64,000 nt of DNA from Limnephilus marmoratus (GCA_917880885.1 OU862912.1:49277117-49341116), one strand, 5' to 3'. Shown: positions 1 through 13,465, counted from the stretch's first letter. Numbers and translations are program-made. The notes: generated by a model from the letters alone, not told the origin.

Positions 1-3000
1 TATGCAAAATATTGGCACAGTACGAAAACCATAAAGTCAATAATAATTCCCAAAGTCAATTTGAGCGCATGTGATAATACGTATTTTTTACGATTTCCGT
101 CTAAGACTCGCGGGCAAAGGAAACCAGGCCATGGTCTTTTGGTTAACGACTTGCATACGGAGGCGATAACTATTTATTAGCAACGGTTGACAATCTATAG
201 ACATGTACAATCAAATGTTGTGAAAAAACGAGTTTGGCGTACGGTGCATATCATACGAACATAATGGAGTTTTTAACAAACGACTTTTAAATACCTCTGA
301 TTGTAGATATGTACCAAAACAATGTGCAACACTGTGTGGCAACACTACAAGGTTTTGTCAAAGATAATCATTACTTTGGAGAGCAACTTTTACGGTAAAA
401 TTTTTGAATGCATCAAATATCTCTTTCCTTTCCTTTGTTAAAGGCTCATTAACTCGTAAATTTCGTATCAATAATTATGAATAAATATTCAATATGTTTT
501 TTCCATTAGGATGGGCCCTCGCCGTTTCGCAAACAGATCACGACTTTAAGAGAAACAATGGTCCCCGTGAGCGGCCATTATTTGACCGGACAAAAACTAC
601 CATTTTTTCAATGTTCAAAGAGATTACACAGTAGCGGTTGGAGGCATTCAATCCTCTTAGAGAATAAAAGTAACTCTCATATAATTTGGTCAAAAATAAA
701 AAAAAACACACACACAAAATATGTAACTACTAAACTACGGTAAGAAACATAAACACAAAAATACATTGCAATAGTCAACACGCTTTCAAATCAGTAGGTT
801 TATAAAACGTTAACGGAAGTTGTATTTGTTCCATAATTTGGTAAATGAATGTTTCTTTTATTAAAATAACCATAATTCAAAAAGATACAACTGTATTTCT
901 ACGGCTACGTTTTGCGTTGGCTTTTTTGGCTTCCATCTTGTGAATTGGAAAGAGATTGGGACCAAGCGGCCGGCCCTGTGGAACGCCCGAACCCGCTTAC
1001 GAGAGATTTGGCCGGTGATATGGGCCAAATTAGTATGGGAGTCGCGCGCCCGCCCCGTACATCCTTCGCCGCGAACAATAAGCGCGTACCTGATTCAGCG
1101 AATAAACAGTTAGGCCTCTCCGCGGAGGGCAGGCACCGAAGGCAACTCCCTCATGCTCGCTCACCTGACCCATTTGACTATTTCCTTGAAGCTTTATTCG
1201 TTCTCGGAAATGTGCGTCTAAAATGAATGTATCTATCGCATGTCTATTTCTTGTTTATTATCCGGCATCGAACGAGATTTTATTTGAAATAATATGGAGC
1301 AAACAATGTGGCGTTAAACTCATTTTTTACAGTTTACTGTGTATTTCAAAGCTCCATGACCCATGACGGAGTGGACGAACAGTTGCGTTGACCTATAAAT
1401 AATATTAGATAGAATGAAAAGCGCAAATGATGCTAGAGATAAACAAAAAGATCCCTGACTTATAATTAAGTTAAATAACGCATATGCGGTAAATGTAGCA
1501 TGATCAATATAATTTATTATCATCTGAATTAAATTTCACATAAGCACAGTAGTCTAGCAAGTTGAGGTACTTTAGAAAGTGAGATCTCTTTAAATGGAGA
1601 AAAAAACAAACAGGACCTTCGACTGATGAAAAAGTATGCACAAACAAAATGATACGTCTATTATGCAGAGGTTTCTTCTAGATACAAAAAACGGATGAAT
1701 AAGCAGACAGTTTCTAAGTATAAGATGTCATTCATTTGATGGAGTCAATATTTTTTCACGAGACGACACAGATACATAATTTTACGATTTGAATGAGAGC
1801 TTTATAGCCAGCAGCCTCGGTCTCGCCAGCAAAGCTGACTGCAACAGGTAAAACCCAGCGGTTGGCAAGTTGATGTCTCGCTGGGAAATTTAACATTGAA
1901 CTAGAAATCTGAAATCGCCATCGTTACTGTGGGATCGTGATGGGAATAAAGCAACCAGTGAAATAAAACGAGGCAAACCTTACGTCCTTGACAACGGAGA
2001 AATGTGACGAAACCTAACTTTTAATTCAATGTAAAAAATTGAGAGGGATTTAAAAATAACTTACATGGAACAATAAATGAAGAACAATCGGAGGAGAATG
2101 GTTGGAGCCTCGTCAACTTACCTGGAATAAAATAAAAATACAACGTTAGATCGAAGTCAATAAGAAACCAAAAATTGATGTGTACAAATCAAAACAGAAA
2201 AATATTACGAAAAGACTTGAGCAAATGTCAACATCTGGTGGTTTTGTATTGAATTTCAGCCATACCATTTAGGTGTAAAATAGACCAAATTTGCGTTGTT
2301 TTCCGATATACTGCAAGAAATTACACAGCAAAACAAAATTGAAAGTCACGACATTCACCATGACACATGCTTGAAGACATCGTGAGTTGTTAGTCAAAAA
2401 TATAATTCAATGGCTCTTCAAAAGGAGGAGTATTGCGAAGGCGTTCGGTTTGGTCGCGGAGGTAGGCGGTGGCGATGGCGGTGGGAAATAATGAGGCTCT
2501 GAGGATGGTTCTGGAGGTTACCGCGATACAAAATTACAACAAGACAATCAGTGTGTCAAGTTTTATGGAGGAAAAAATGCGGCGTGGGCAGGGCGACACA
2601 TAATCATTAAATATTCAACAATGTTTAGGAATCTCGGCATGTGTTGATGCTGTTATTGAGATCAGACAAAGATTCAGGTATCGACTGGAAAGTATCGGAT
2701 TAAAATTTATGCGAAAGCTCAGCGTTTATAAAAGTTTATTGGGGTGTTTATTTGTTAAAGTACCTTTTGATGGGTTGTTATGAAGGCGACTGTATTGTAT
2801 GCTTACATTATTGGCAAATTTTATTAACGTTTGGTCATCATCGCTTAACCGATATACATTGTTCAACTCAGCACAACCTGTTCTACTTCCCGATTTTATT
2901 TATTTTAAGTATATTTTTTCATTGATTAATTCATTTTTATCAATTTCCGGCAAAGTATAATTCACATAAGCATGATTGGTTAGTCCTTGGCTGGTAAATC

Positions 3001-4987
3001 CTACCATTAATGTGTGACGCCGGCTTACTGGCGGTGGATTATATCGAATTCAGGAGAGTAGATGCATCCTCTCCTAAGTTGGTTCTCTGTAAATAAATGG
3101 TTTCCATGACAATGCAGCATCCTAACCGGATAAACTGGTCCACTAATGAACTCAGGTAGTCGAGGTCTCGCTATAAAACCTTCGAGACGATTTGTTCTGC
3201 ACATAGCGAGGCGCATAATGGAAAAGCGCATATAAAATTGCATTCGTAGGTAGCTCGGAATTATTTGTCATGTTTATACAATTCAATCGCAAAATGTTGT
3301 CTAACCTTGAAAAGGTTATTTTACTCATCCGTCATTCGTGTTTGTTGTGAAAAAAACTCGGATTCAATAACCTACGAGGCAGGGTTTCATATTAAAAGGC
3401 GTATTTGACGTCTTGTTCAAATTATTAATTATACGTATTATTTGACAGAATCAACATTAAGTACTTTGCTCCATGAAATGCAAGTTTATTTGATTCAAAT
3501 GCTCTTAGTATGTGTATATAATTATTAGGTAGGACGTTGTGTTATTTTTGATAACAAAAAAAAACCTGCATGTTTCGAAAACAACGACTGAATAAATACC
3601 GATTATTACTTTAATTACCAGTTATGAACAGTTCACTAGTAATGTTGTAAAGTAACGAACAATAAGAAAGAAAGAAGAATAGTTGAAAACAAAAGTAACA
3701 GAAGACCAACGAAAATAGATGAATAAAACGAAAACAAATTACAAAGAAAGTTCTAAATTACGCGTCGTTGCATCACTTTGGTCCACGGTGAAAATTGATG
3801 CAATCTCCTTACAGCGCGGGCGAAAGTCCATCACATCAGCCGATGGGCGATGAATGAAAGTGGAGAGTATGGGGAAAGTAGAAGTGGCAAGCGGAGTGGG
3901 GAGGAGAAAGGTCCGGTCCGACCGGTTCGCGTCCTAGCTAACTGCGACACGTAGAAAGATGAGAGTCATTTGGACAACGCAAACAAAAGTGACACGGAAT
4001 TGGCCCAATAAAACACATCCAAATAGGATTCAACAAGACTTTTTGTCAACATGTTGAAAAATATTCATACTGTTGATCAAATTGTCCACTACATAGTGAT
4101 TAGTAAGCAAATTGCATGCATTCTTAGCAAACGAATGACCTTTTCAAGTTGCTTCTTCAACAGCCACGTGAAAAAGCATCACGATGAGAAAGTGCATTGT
4201 GATCTTCGATAGAAAGTTCAGCAGTCGCTCATTCAGCAAAAGGGAAAATTATGTTTTAAGCAATTTAAGAAAAGCGTTTATAACAGGTTGTGACTTTCTT
4301 TGGATAAACGTAGTTAAAACACGTTCAGTGGGAAAGTGTTACAAATGCGATGCAACATCTTAAGGAGTGTTATATGTTAAATTGTTACGTTAACAATGAA
4401 TGCAACAGGTTCAGGTGTAAATATTTGAAGAATGTTGTACGCAGTAAGATTGTTGTCTACAGTGCCAGGGGTATAAGTTAGTTTAATCACTGCGGCGGGC
4501 GGGTTACTTTGTTTTCACTTTTACAACACGGCCGTGGCATCATTAATGACGCCGAAAGCACTGAATTAGTCGGTAAACATTATTTATCAGTGTGCTAGAA
4601 AGTAAGGGGAGTGGCTCGACGAAATTGATTCTCGAATGGTAATGTGTAATTACATTGTCAAAACATGGCATTATCAATTAACCGCGCACCAAAAATAAAA
4701 GTGTACAAATAATATCAGTAGATTACTTACGTGGGTATACGGCTTACAGAATGTAAGATATCATGTTCTTTTAAGTGAACAATCACTGCATACATACCTA
4801 CTTAATTTCAAACGCTGTAATTTTGCAGCAAAATCAGAATTTTTTTTTAAATGATATAAACTAATTTTTAACTTTAATAACATTAACAGTGAGGACCTAA
4901 ATTGATTAAAGTCACTAGATTTTTGTCTTAGCGGTAAGTCACTAGTTATTAATCTCAGTTGTAAGACACTTGTATAAATTAATTTTT
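1..4987. other. Non-coding stretch, probable EcR intron, with GC-rich islands
   Basis: I see no recognisable gene. All open frames are short, AT-rich and match no family I know. GC-richer islands stand out at about 950-1190, 1800-1890, 2430-2590, 3785-3930 and 4480-4560. They have no open frame of note and no terminal repeats, so conserved regulatory DNA or old decayed repeats are both possible. Because the EcR-B1 exon at 20724-21048 is on the minus strand and ends in a splice donor, this region lies downstream of it, inside an intron unless an unrecognised exon is hidden here. Confidence 0.4.
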
Positions 4988-5050
4988 AAAGCGTCCTTGA
5001 GGTGTTTTTCTCACGAAAACGGCGCTATACAAATGATCCAAACATTAATT
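4988..5050 (+). repeat. GCGC stem-loop tail repeat, copy 1
   Basis: The sequence reads GCGTCCTTGAGGTG, a short spacer, TCAC, then GGCGCTATACAAAT and ATCCAAA. The same order recurs at 13127, 13312, 13378, 29555 (minus), 35917, 52600 and 59004. The outer GCGCC/GGCGC and inner GTGA/TCAC segments can pair. A GGCGCTATATAAAT stem followed by an ATT-rich tail resembles the 3' ends of L2/CR1-type LINEs and SINEs that borrow them. That assignment is inference. Confidence 0.6.
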
Positions 5051-5311
5051 CTTTTTAACTCTTTATTAACTCTTCGGATCACATGGTTTCGTTTCCGAGT
5101 TGTGCCGAAAGTAACCGAAGGTAGATGTGCGGAGTCATTATAATTCAATATGCAGACAACACCTAGCTTTCAGCCAGGAAGGACGTTAGTGTTCCGATTA
5201 TTATAAATTCCGATACATCAACAAAAAGTCACCGTGATTTAAAGAACCTAAGTCTTTCAATAAGCATCCTGTATGCAGTACTTGAGAATACTGGCCCCAG
5301 TACTTACAAAT
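5051..5311 (+). repeat. Dispersed repeat R-8k, left part of interrupted copy
   Basis: From the CACATGGTTTCG segment to AGTACTTACAAAT this stretch aligns with 8103-8320 (shared words include CCGAGTTGTGCCGAA, GGAGTCATTA and AATAAGCATCC). The match breaks off at about 5311 and resumes at about 6336, and the DNA between is a 5'-truncated LINE. The repeat therefore predates the LINE. I do not recognise its family. Confidence 0.6.
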
Positions 5312-6335
5312 ATTACTCTTTTATTTTCTATGTTTATATATGATATATCACTGTTTATAAAATTTGTAAATTTTTTGTAATTTGCTGACGATATTAAACT
5401 TTATACCAATATAATGTCGAAAGCAGATTCTATTCGTTTACAAACCGATATCGACGGAATCGTAGAATGGAGTAATCTGAATAAACTCTATTTTAACAGC
5501 GGAAAGTGTACAATTATGTGCTATACAAGGGCTAGGAGTACTCTATATTATAATTACAAAATGTCTGGTACCTCGTTAAAACATATTTCACAAATGAGGG
5601 ATTTAGGAATCACTTTTGACACACGCTTGACATTCCGTTCTCATATCGATTCGGTGTGCAACTCTGCGATGCGAATGCTAGGCTTTGTAATCTGCAACGC
5701 AAAATCTTTTTCCAACACAGCAGTCATAAAAATGCTCTACTTCTCTCTGGTTCGCAGCATTCTCGAAAGTGGATCAGTAATATGGAGACCCGAAGATGCC
5801 CTATACGCAAATGATGTTGAAAAGGTGCAAAAAAAGTTCATGCGGTACCTGTACATGCGAGAGTTTGGGTACTACCCTTTGTTGTATCCCTCTGATTTTC
5901 TCGCGGGAATGCTGGGACTAAATCGTCTCGACGTTAGGAGAAAAATTGCAATGGTACTAGTAGCACACAAGCTGCCAAACGGGCACATTTGTAATCCTGA
6001 TGTCCTGGAAAGGATTTCACTTTATGTCCCCGATAACTTCACCAGAGCAAGGCAACACAGACTTTTTACTTTTCCTAGAGGCAGGACCAACCTACCAATG
6101 GTTATGCCTCTGGGGAGAATGACCTCACTATTAAACCTTTCTTCTGAAATTGACATTTTTCGATCGAACTACAATCAATTCAAGAGCGAAATAAAGGTAT
6201 TCTTTAGCACTTGTCATTATTAATGTACCTATATAATTAATGTTTTACACTATTAACTAAAAATTGTGAAATGTAATTGGATATACATGTTAACTGTTTT
6301 TCACAATAAATAAATAAATAAATAAATAAATAACG
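5312..6335 (+). mobile_element. 5'-truncated Jockey-type LINE, reverse transcriptase C-terminal half
   Basis: An open frame runs to the stop at 6221-6223. Upstream of its first ATG (5414) the same frame carries the polymerase motif FADDIKLY (5381-5404), in which the aspartate pair is the catalytic metal-binding site of reverse transcriptase. A TAA stop at 5378-5380 breaks the frame just before FADD, and LLFSMFIYDIS precedes it. Downstream lie the thumb-like region (YFSLVRSILESGSVIW) and a C-terminal segment ending FRSNYNQFKSEIKVFF. The element ends in a (TAAA)n tail at about 6306-6335. Loss of endonuclease and RT N-terminal parts plus the internal stop make it dead. Jockey clade fits best; a related clade is possible. 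Confidence 0.8.
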
Positions 6336-6385
6336 AATGTCTCTGGAGAGAACAAATGAGATATAACAGTTTCGAAATATGATAT
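6336..6385 (+). repeat. Dispersed repeat R-8k, right part of interrupted copy
   Basis: The sequence ACGAATGTCTCTGGAGAGA matches 8322-8345 (ACGAATGTCTCTTGAGAGA). It continues the copy that starts at 5051 and was split by the LINE at 5312-6335. Confidence 0.55.
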
Positions 6386-8086
6386 TTTTGTAACACAAGA
6401 AAAACTTTACAAAATGGCTAAAGTTTTACTTGATTGCACACTTGGATTTTTTTGGTCTAAGGATGTGGCTCTGTCGGATGCGTGTTCCGAGCAACAATTA
6501 GGTACCTGTTGATTCACCCCTCGTCTTTTTTCTGTTGTCCATTCCACACACCCCAATTTGCACTTATTTGCGTCTTTGCGGATAGGCATTCTTTATCCCG
6601 TGCACAACATCAAATTTCAAATATTAGAATAAGAAAATTCATCAACCAGGTGCGTTCAATTCATCACCTGTCCACGTGCACACATCTTTGCATTCTGAAT
6701 TCCGATTTCGAGATAAATCTGACGCTCGCCCATTCAAGGCCGTCACCTGGTCACCGCATAATTTATCACTTTGTAGTTTCCTATTTGCATCTATCAGTGT
6801 GGGGGGATAACACATTCATTTGCAATGATAAACTGATAAGCCAATTGCTGGAATACTACGCAAGAATTTCAATTGTTACACCAGGATTAGAGCTTTGCAT
6901 AAACAGGAATGTGAGAAAATTTACTACAGACGAGCCCTTTACCCAACGTTGTTGGCCTATGCTATTTCTGAACTCGTATAACGGATGTTAAAGAAATTTA
7001 TAGCCAACGACGGAAGTCTGGTGTATGGCAATGAGGAATGGAATTAGCAGAAGGACGAAAAAGACTTAATTGTAAAATTAAAATCCCTAAGAATTGTGTG
7101 TGCGAATAAACAAAGTAAAGCAAGTTGGTCAAATTGCCAATGTGCCACTCGAAAAGTACACAATGACGATCTGAGCGTAAAGTTTAACACAATTTAAAGA
7201 AAGCTTGGATTGTTGGACAAATAACAACAAATGGGGAAAAAATTATAAACCATTTTCTGTTTATTTTCCTTACATAGCACATGGTCAAAAGGGTTCTTAT
7301 CTTTGGTAACACAATAATTGAACACTTTTTAAATATTGGCCAAAACTCACTTAGAACGTACCTACGAGTACCTACCAACGTCAATCTACTTATGTCTTTC
7401 CCCCTGTCTGGTTGCATTTTTTGAAGTCTGAGTTTTTGATTATTTTCAAACATCTTCAATTTTAGCACAATTCCAAAATTGCATTCGATTATTAGACCAT
7501 TTGAGTTTATAACAAGTGTGCTAATAAAGCATGGTTGCCCTTGCAATTTTCACAAACACAGGAATGTTTACTTGTTACAAAGTTGCGCTGCATCTGTGAG
7601 GTGTTTGTTGCACCTTGAAAACTGTTAACACATACCATTTGAACCGCGATGTGTGAATCAGTTAGGTATACTCCCGAAGGCTATCGTGCGATTTGAATTC
7701 CAGCGTTACGATAATATTAATATGGATATACACCAATACACCGAGTACTACCGGAGCCAGTGTTGTCCACAAACGATTTCGCATTATTTATGAATACGAA
7801 TTGCAAAACAACAAAACGGCACCTCGTGGCGCCAGCACACGAATAACAAGCACCTTATTTAGTTGGTTAAACCAACGATTTTTCAAGTGAATGACTTAAC
7901 TAGGAAATTGACGTTAAAGAAAAAGATGAAAAGACACAAACTGATTGTGAAAGAAGGATACCAAACCGAATAAACATATTAGTTACTAAGCTGAAAAGTT
8001 AAATTAATAAAAATTCCGAATAGAAAATGAAAGAATACGCAGATTACACTTAATGTATTATATTAGTCTATGATTTAGTTCCTACT
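6386..8086. other. No recognised gene; contains one decayed RTE piece
   Basis: Frames open at 6482-6991 (+) and 7184-7546 (-) but show no motif, compositional change or splice context, so I do not call genes. The only recognisable piece is the RTE remnant listed at 7017-7090. Confidence 0.4.
7017..7090 (+). mobile_element. Small degraded RTE LINE remnant
   Basis: The stretch from CTGGTGTATGGCAATGAGG to AAATCCCTAAGA matches, with many substitutions, the RTE segment at 13551-13630 (CTGATGTATGGCAGTGAGG to GATCCCTGAGA). It reads roughly VYGNEEWN followed by a stop. It is an older relative of the two RTE copies at 13.5 and 14.7 kb. Confidence 0.5.
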
Positions 8087-8375
8087 TTATTATAGTTGTC
8101 TATGGGCTCTTCAGGTAACATGGTCTCGTTGCCGAGTTGTGCCGAAGGTAAATGTATGGAGTCATTAGAGTACAGCTCTGCAGATAGATCAAAACTATCT
8201 TTCAGCCTGGAAAGGATGTTTGTCCTCAGAAGTATTATTATCAATTACAAAAAAAATCTAAGTCTTTTCAATAAGCATCCAATAGTTACTGGAGAATTCA
8301 GATCCCAGCACTTAATAAATTACGAATGTCTCTTGAGAGAACGTAAAGAGATATTACAAACTGGCGCAGCCGGTA
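8087..8375 (+). repeat. Dispersed repeat R-8k, uninterrupted copy
   Basis: This aligns end to end with the interrupted copy 5051-5311 plus 6336-6385 and serves as the empty site for the LINE inserted there. It contains a 96-codon open frame (8096-8386) that resembles no protein I know; the frame is not open in the other copy, so coding is unlikely. A weak GGCGCAGCCGG segment ends the match. Confidence 0.55.
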
Positions 8376-9449
8376 GGATTAAATAAACTGAATTGTCAAT
8401 AACCGAATAGGAAATTGATAAAGATTACAAAACCGAATGAAGGTGAAAATAATAAATTACTATCGATTTATTTATTTACCTAGTACTTAAGGAATACAAA
8501 AAGTTCGCATTTCAATGACCGAAGCGAGGACGTATTGATAATACAATAACAATTTTATTAATTAACCATTATTACTGTTTTATCAAACACTTAAATTGCT
8601 GTTCTGAGCTCCCGATAACATAAACGACAACAAACAATAATAATAATTACTGCCATAGTTTTAAGTTTAGGAAAGAAATGCACCACGTCGTCAAAAAATC
8701 GGTATCGAGCAGCTAACAATAACATTTCTAATGTAGATGGCGATAAGGTTTAAATTCTCGTTTAACATGGGCCGCCTGTTTTATCAATTTACGAAAAAAC
8801 AACGCCAAAAAGCGTGTTGGATTTTATTTTGCGGCAAAAATATTGAAACGGTTTATGATCATTTTCTAAAGAATTTAATTTTCCACATAACATAATACAA
8901 ATAAAACGGTAAAGGGGTTCGCACATAGGAGATTTTTAACTTTTAAACGGTTTTAATAGGTCTGATACTTAATTTTTTTCTAGGCTTATTAAAAGATTAA
9001 TCAAAAAAATATTCTATTATCTCAAAGGAGAATATGTGTTCTACTCGCAGTATTTAATTAAAGCATCTAAAGATTTCAAAGCGATCTAATTTTTAAATCA
9101 AAATCACATGATTTTGCATTGCTTTGCATATTGTAAGCTTTGATATATTTTGGAGTGCGCAATACGAGTATAAACTGCACTTGATTCTCAAAATCGACTC
9201 GGCGGTAAAGTGTCACACAGGCACAGGTTTACATTAATTTTAATTGACCCCTGTTGCACACCGGAATTGAGCATTTTGTCATTGTCATAATAATGTATGT
9301 TGGAAATTCAGTGCAATGTCATGCAACTCTGTGCCCAATTTACGCCCGTGACATTGCATTAGATTAAAGTGCATTCAACAATGATCTGATGACTGGAAGA
9401 TTGGTGGTACCACCATAATCAATATTTGCTAAATTCATAAATTCATATT
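8376..9449. other. AT-rich DNA without recognised features
   Basis: No coding frame, terminal repeat or tail could be supported. The sequence is strongly AT-rich with many A and T runs. Confidence 0.4.
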
Positions 9450-9900
9450 TTCATTTGCTAAATAAAATTCAATTTAATGTACCTGCGCGTACAACACGCT
9501 CTTCTGTCCTATTCAGGGTTGATCAATGCAAGACTAACTGTAAGCAAAATTCTTGTCTGAACAGACTATGCAATAGTTACAATAGCATTTTATCCAAGGT
9601 GGACATTTTCAATTCTGAACTTACCAAATATAAGGGGTACATAAAATAGTATTTCTCTGATGTTTCATGAATATGTTATGTGTCTATGTTTCTATCGTTT
9701 ATACTTTAATTCTGTTATGATTTGATTTATACGTACAACCTGGCTTCTTATGGTTACCAATGTATTGATATTTTTATGTTTTATGTAAATTTTAGTTTTA
9801 TATACTTAATATTTTGTTTTATAAAATTTTTGATCTCATACTCCTTTATTATAAATTTTATTATTTAAAATCAAATCCGAAGGTGTTGTTGAGGTCGACA
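9450..9900 (+). mobile_element. LINE 3' end, last ~60 codons of a Jockey-like reverse transcriptase
   Basis: The frame 9455-9649 reads FNVPARTTRSS near its start and CNSYNSILSKVDIFNSELTKYK near its end. This is the pattern of Jockey-type RT C-termini, where a basic NVP-x-R-x-TRS block is followed by NRL-C-x-Y-N and a DIF-x-S-x-x-x-K terminus. About 250 bp of T-rich 3' UTR follow. It is heavily 5'-truncated. No clear tail or target duplication is visible. Confidence 0.5.
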
Positions 9901-9904
9901 TTTA

Positions 9905-12900
9905 ATTTCTTCGAGTTTCAGAAAAAACGTTTATATTATGTCTGCGTGTGTGCACTTGATTGCCACCAAAAGGGATAGAATGCATTGTCCAGGTCGATCG
10001 GATGACGGGAAGTGGGTTAATTTTTACTTAGGTACAAGATTTCGATTCATTCATACATTCATTCAATCAAGAAAACAAAAGTGTAATTCAAAAAGTTTTA
10101 ACAATACAACCGTATTTTTAATCGGCGCTTTTTATATTTTATGTATCTTCGTCGCATTCCTCTTAACTTTCCTAGTAAATCAGTATGATAAGGATGTAGC
10201 GACAACGAAGGCAATTCAAACATGACTCATCTATTTATGGCTTTCTAATTTAATAATTTACGATTTAAAAAAAAAAACGCTCCTCCTCAAATAAAATCAG
10301 CAATAACTTAAAATAAACTAGTTATATTTTGAACGTTCGACCTGTAAACATTTGTTATTACGAAATGTCAGCCGCTAGCAATAATTTTATTGCACGACCC
10401 GTGGAGTCAACGTCCTTAGAAATTCACAAACACGGTCAATTATCTCCTTACATACACACGCAGATTTATTACAGAACACGTCAGAATACGAATTCGCCAC
10501 TTTGGTCCTGCCAATAACACGGCACAGACACATACCAGTTTACGTCCAAAGCGAAGAAAAAAACTTCGAATTCCATGTGAAGGTGAAGACCTTGATTGCC
10601 GGTGTATTCCACACTGCTGGAGCTCAGAGCTGGGGCAATGGTATTTGAATTTAAAAAAATAATAAACTGTGACATAAAGCATAATAGTATAGCCCGATCA
10701 AGATATTCGCCTTGCCTGAAAACAGGTAAGCAAAAATGCCAAAACTGATTACTCACGATAAAACAAGAAATAGCGAACTCAAAGTCTTAACGTAGCAATA
10801 TTTTTGCTAAAGACGATTTCTTAGAATAATTTGACGTTATGTAAGTACTTCTTTATTATTAAATGATATATGATTTCTCAACATTGTTTCACATTCCTCA
10901 ACTATTTTGCACCATCAGATCAATAACTTTAAAATAAAAACACGGAAAAAGTCGTAGGTATACATAATTGAGAATATTATCACATCCCTTACGTGCTTAT
11001 TGGTAAGAATGCAAAAGGATATGTAGAGATTGTAATGAAACGAGAAAGCTCGCAAGTAAATTTGTAAAGCCGGGCACGATCAAGATAAAGGCTTTAGGTC
11101 GTCTCGTGTGATACCGTGACGCCGTAGTAGGTTCAATGCGTCCAAATACGGTAGGCAGGTAGATGATCGCCAGGTCCGTGAATTGGTAATGCCGCGAGTG
11201 TGGTGTCATTTGCCCCGTATCCTTGAGATCGGACGTAGCCTCCGCCAGTCGCGGCTCGCAGCAACTTGGACAGAAAACGAGAACAGATCAAGTCACGTGG
11301 AACTGGCAGGACCCAATACTGTTAATAATTCTTGTAGATGTGAGTAACAACTTTGCGAGAAAACACTAATTAACACCGTCAATAAATCTCGAAGAACACC
11401 GAGTGATAATTGACTCGAAATGAAAATGGGTCAGCCAGAAAGATGCAAGTGTGGAAGGCTCACGCATCGCACTTGATAAATATATCGTTACCGATATGAA
11501 AGTAGCGAAACGAAATTGTAATTGCACGGGTAAACAATAACAAGGTGTTCTTATCTGCGTGAATTCTTACTTTGCAGTTTCTTTGCAGATGATTAAGACA
11601 GTACATAAACTGACAGAGAAAACAGAAAAGATACCATTCACGGCCAATTAAAATTTTACACAGTTTTTTTTCCTATTTAACGACACAAACAACGTAGACA
11701 GCATAAAACTTGACATTTAAATTTGTGAAATTGAGAATGGAGAATCTAATAAAGTTTATAGCTGTACTAGAAACGCTCGTGCAAAATGTATAAAATTTAT
11801 AAACAAAACAACCGTAATCGCAATAATAGTTCCGCATAAGCAATTCGTTAAATAAGTCTTTTCAGTTAGTTTTTGTCAACCCAAGACCAAGAGGTCGAAA
11901 TTAGCATACATAAAAATTATAACCGAAAAAAAATTGTTATTGGCGGCATCGAGTTAATCCGTAAAGCGTGGAATGTTTTACTTTTTTATTTCAAATGTAG
12001 TGCTCACTGTGTGTAATATACCTACGTCAGTTTATACATCAAAATCTTTATTTAACGGCAATTGGCAACACAACAAATTCCAAATTTACTGTCATAAATT
12101 GATTTACCTATATCAAAGTTGTATTCAAAAGTTTGTTTAAGAGATACCTGCTTAAATTTGAATAACATTATTATAAATTGCAGGTGATTTAAACATGAAA
12201 CTTGCATCATAATGGCCAATGTAACCTCTTTACTTTATTACACAATGTGTTGTCCTATGTTTTTAATAATATGAATGAAAATATTCACGTAGTCTTATTC
12301 GATAAGGATCTAGATTTTGGATATCGAAGGAGAGCAAGGTCAAAGGTATGTAGCCCGCTTGGGAGAGAAGGCGCTCTCGAATAGTGTCAAGCCTGTGTAA
12401 ACGACTCAATGGCAAACTACTCTTAAGTATGCCAAGTACCCAGAACCGCAGTCGCCGAGACTATGTATCTATACAAACATATGATATGCATACATACCCG
12501 CATGCTGATTAACACAAAACAACGTAAAAGAGAACTTCAGAACCATTTTAATTAGCAGAGGTTCTAATTCTAGTTCTAATTAATTCTACTACAAACATGT
12601 ACTCTCGTGCAGAAGATTACTTACCAAATTTTATTTCTATTTTATTTCAAGAAGAATAATGCTCACCAATGTTTATTTCATCTTCTTTAAATTTTCTTTA
12701 TTTCTTAGATAACTTGCAATTCTTATATTTTTATCTGTTTTTAGTTTTATTTATCCCTAAATATGTTATTTTTTCTTTTCTCTTCTTATATTTTATTATC
12801 TGTTTATAAAAAATTATATTACATGTATGACTACCACAACACGGGCAATAGCCTAGTATGGCAGTCAAAAATGGCCAAAAATGTATCATTTATGAAAAAA

Positions 12901-13126
12901 AAAAAAAAATTAGGAACTCTATTTTAGAGTTGATTCAGAGTGGCTGTCTGTTTAACGCTTTACAGAACACACCCAAGTAAAAAGAGCCAGCAAACGTGGG
13001 TTTTCTCCATGAATGTAATGTATATAATTATGTACATATTATATGTACATAATTATTAATGATAATTACGTTGTTTTTTTTTTGGACGTGTAACCAAGAT
13101 AAATTCAAACAAGTAATATTTATAGT
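9905..13126. other. No recognised gene
   Basis: Several frames of 60-95 codons are open (for example 9938-10225 on plus and 10440-10756 on minus, which overlap each other) but none shows a domain or plausible splice pair. The stretch 11050-11290 is richer in GC. A perfect short palindrome lies at 13026-13054 (AATTATGTACATA, spacer TTA, then its complement). Confidence 0.4.
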
Positions 13127-13173
13127 ACAGCGTCCTTTTTTCGCAAAAAACGGCGCAAAACTAAGTATTATTA
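13127..13173 (+). repeat. GCGC stem-loop tail repeat, degraded copy
   Basis: It reads AGCGTCC, a T-rich loop, AAAACGGCGCAAAACTAAG and TATTATTAAC, matching the order seen at 4988 and 52600 but with several lost positions. Confidence 0.45.
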
Positions 13174-13311
13174 ACAATCCTGGTTGCTTTATTGAAGGCT
13201 AAATATGGTTGAGGTTAGTAAACACTACATACATATGAAAGTGGGGTGGAAATCGCAAGAGAAGCCTCATTGGAAGAGATTGTAAAAGAAATAAAATTAA
13301 AGTAACATGGC

Positions 13312-13460
13312 AAGCACCCTTGAAGTGATTTACGAGTATCTCTCAAAAGTGGCGCCGTACAATTTAACAATAACATTTTGATGATTTATATAGCGCCATT
13401 TCTGTGAAAAATTACCTCAAGGGCGCGGTACAAACTTAATTTATCCAATTATTATTATTA
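13312..13460. repeat. GCGC tail cluster with an inverted stem-loop
   Basis: A plus-strand copy (13312-13372, CACCCTTGAAGTGATT to GTGGCGCCGTACAATTT) is followed at 13378-13430 by a stem-loop in reverse orientation (AGCGCCATTTCTGTGA to TTACCTCAAGGGCGC). After it a plus-strand tail resumes (GTACAAACTTAATTTATCC then ATTATTATTATTA). The reversed loop is thus flanked by outward-pointing tails on both sides. Confidence 0.5.
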
Positions 13461-13465
13461 AAACT

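Noticed and set aside
8096..8386. 96-codon frame as a small gene
   Set aside because: It lies wholly within a dispersed repeat and is not open in the other copy.
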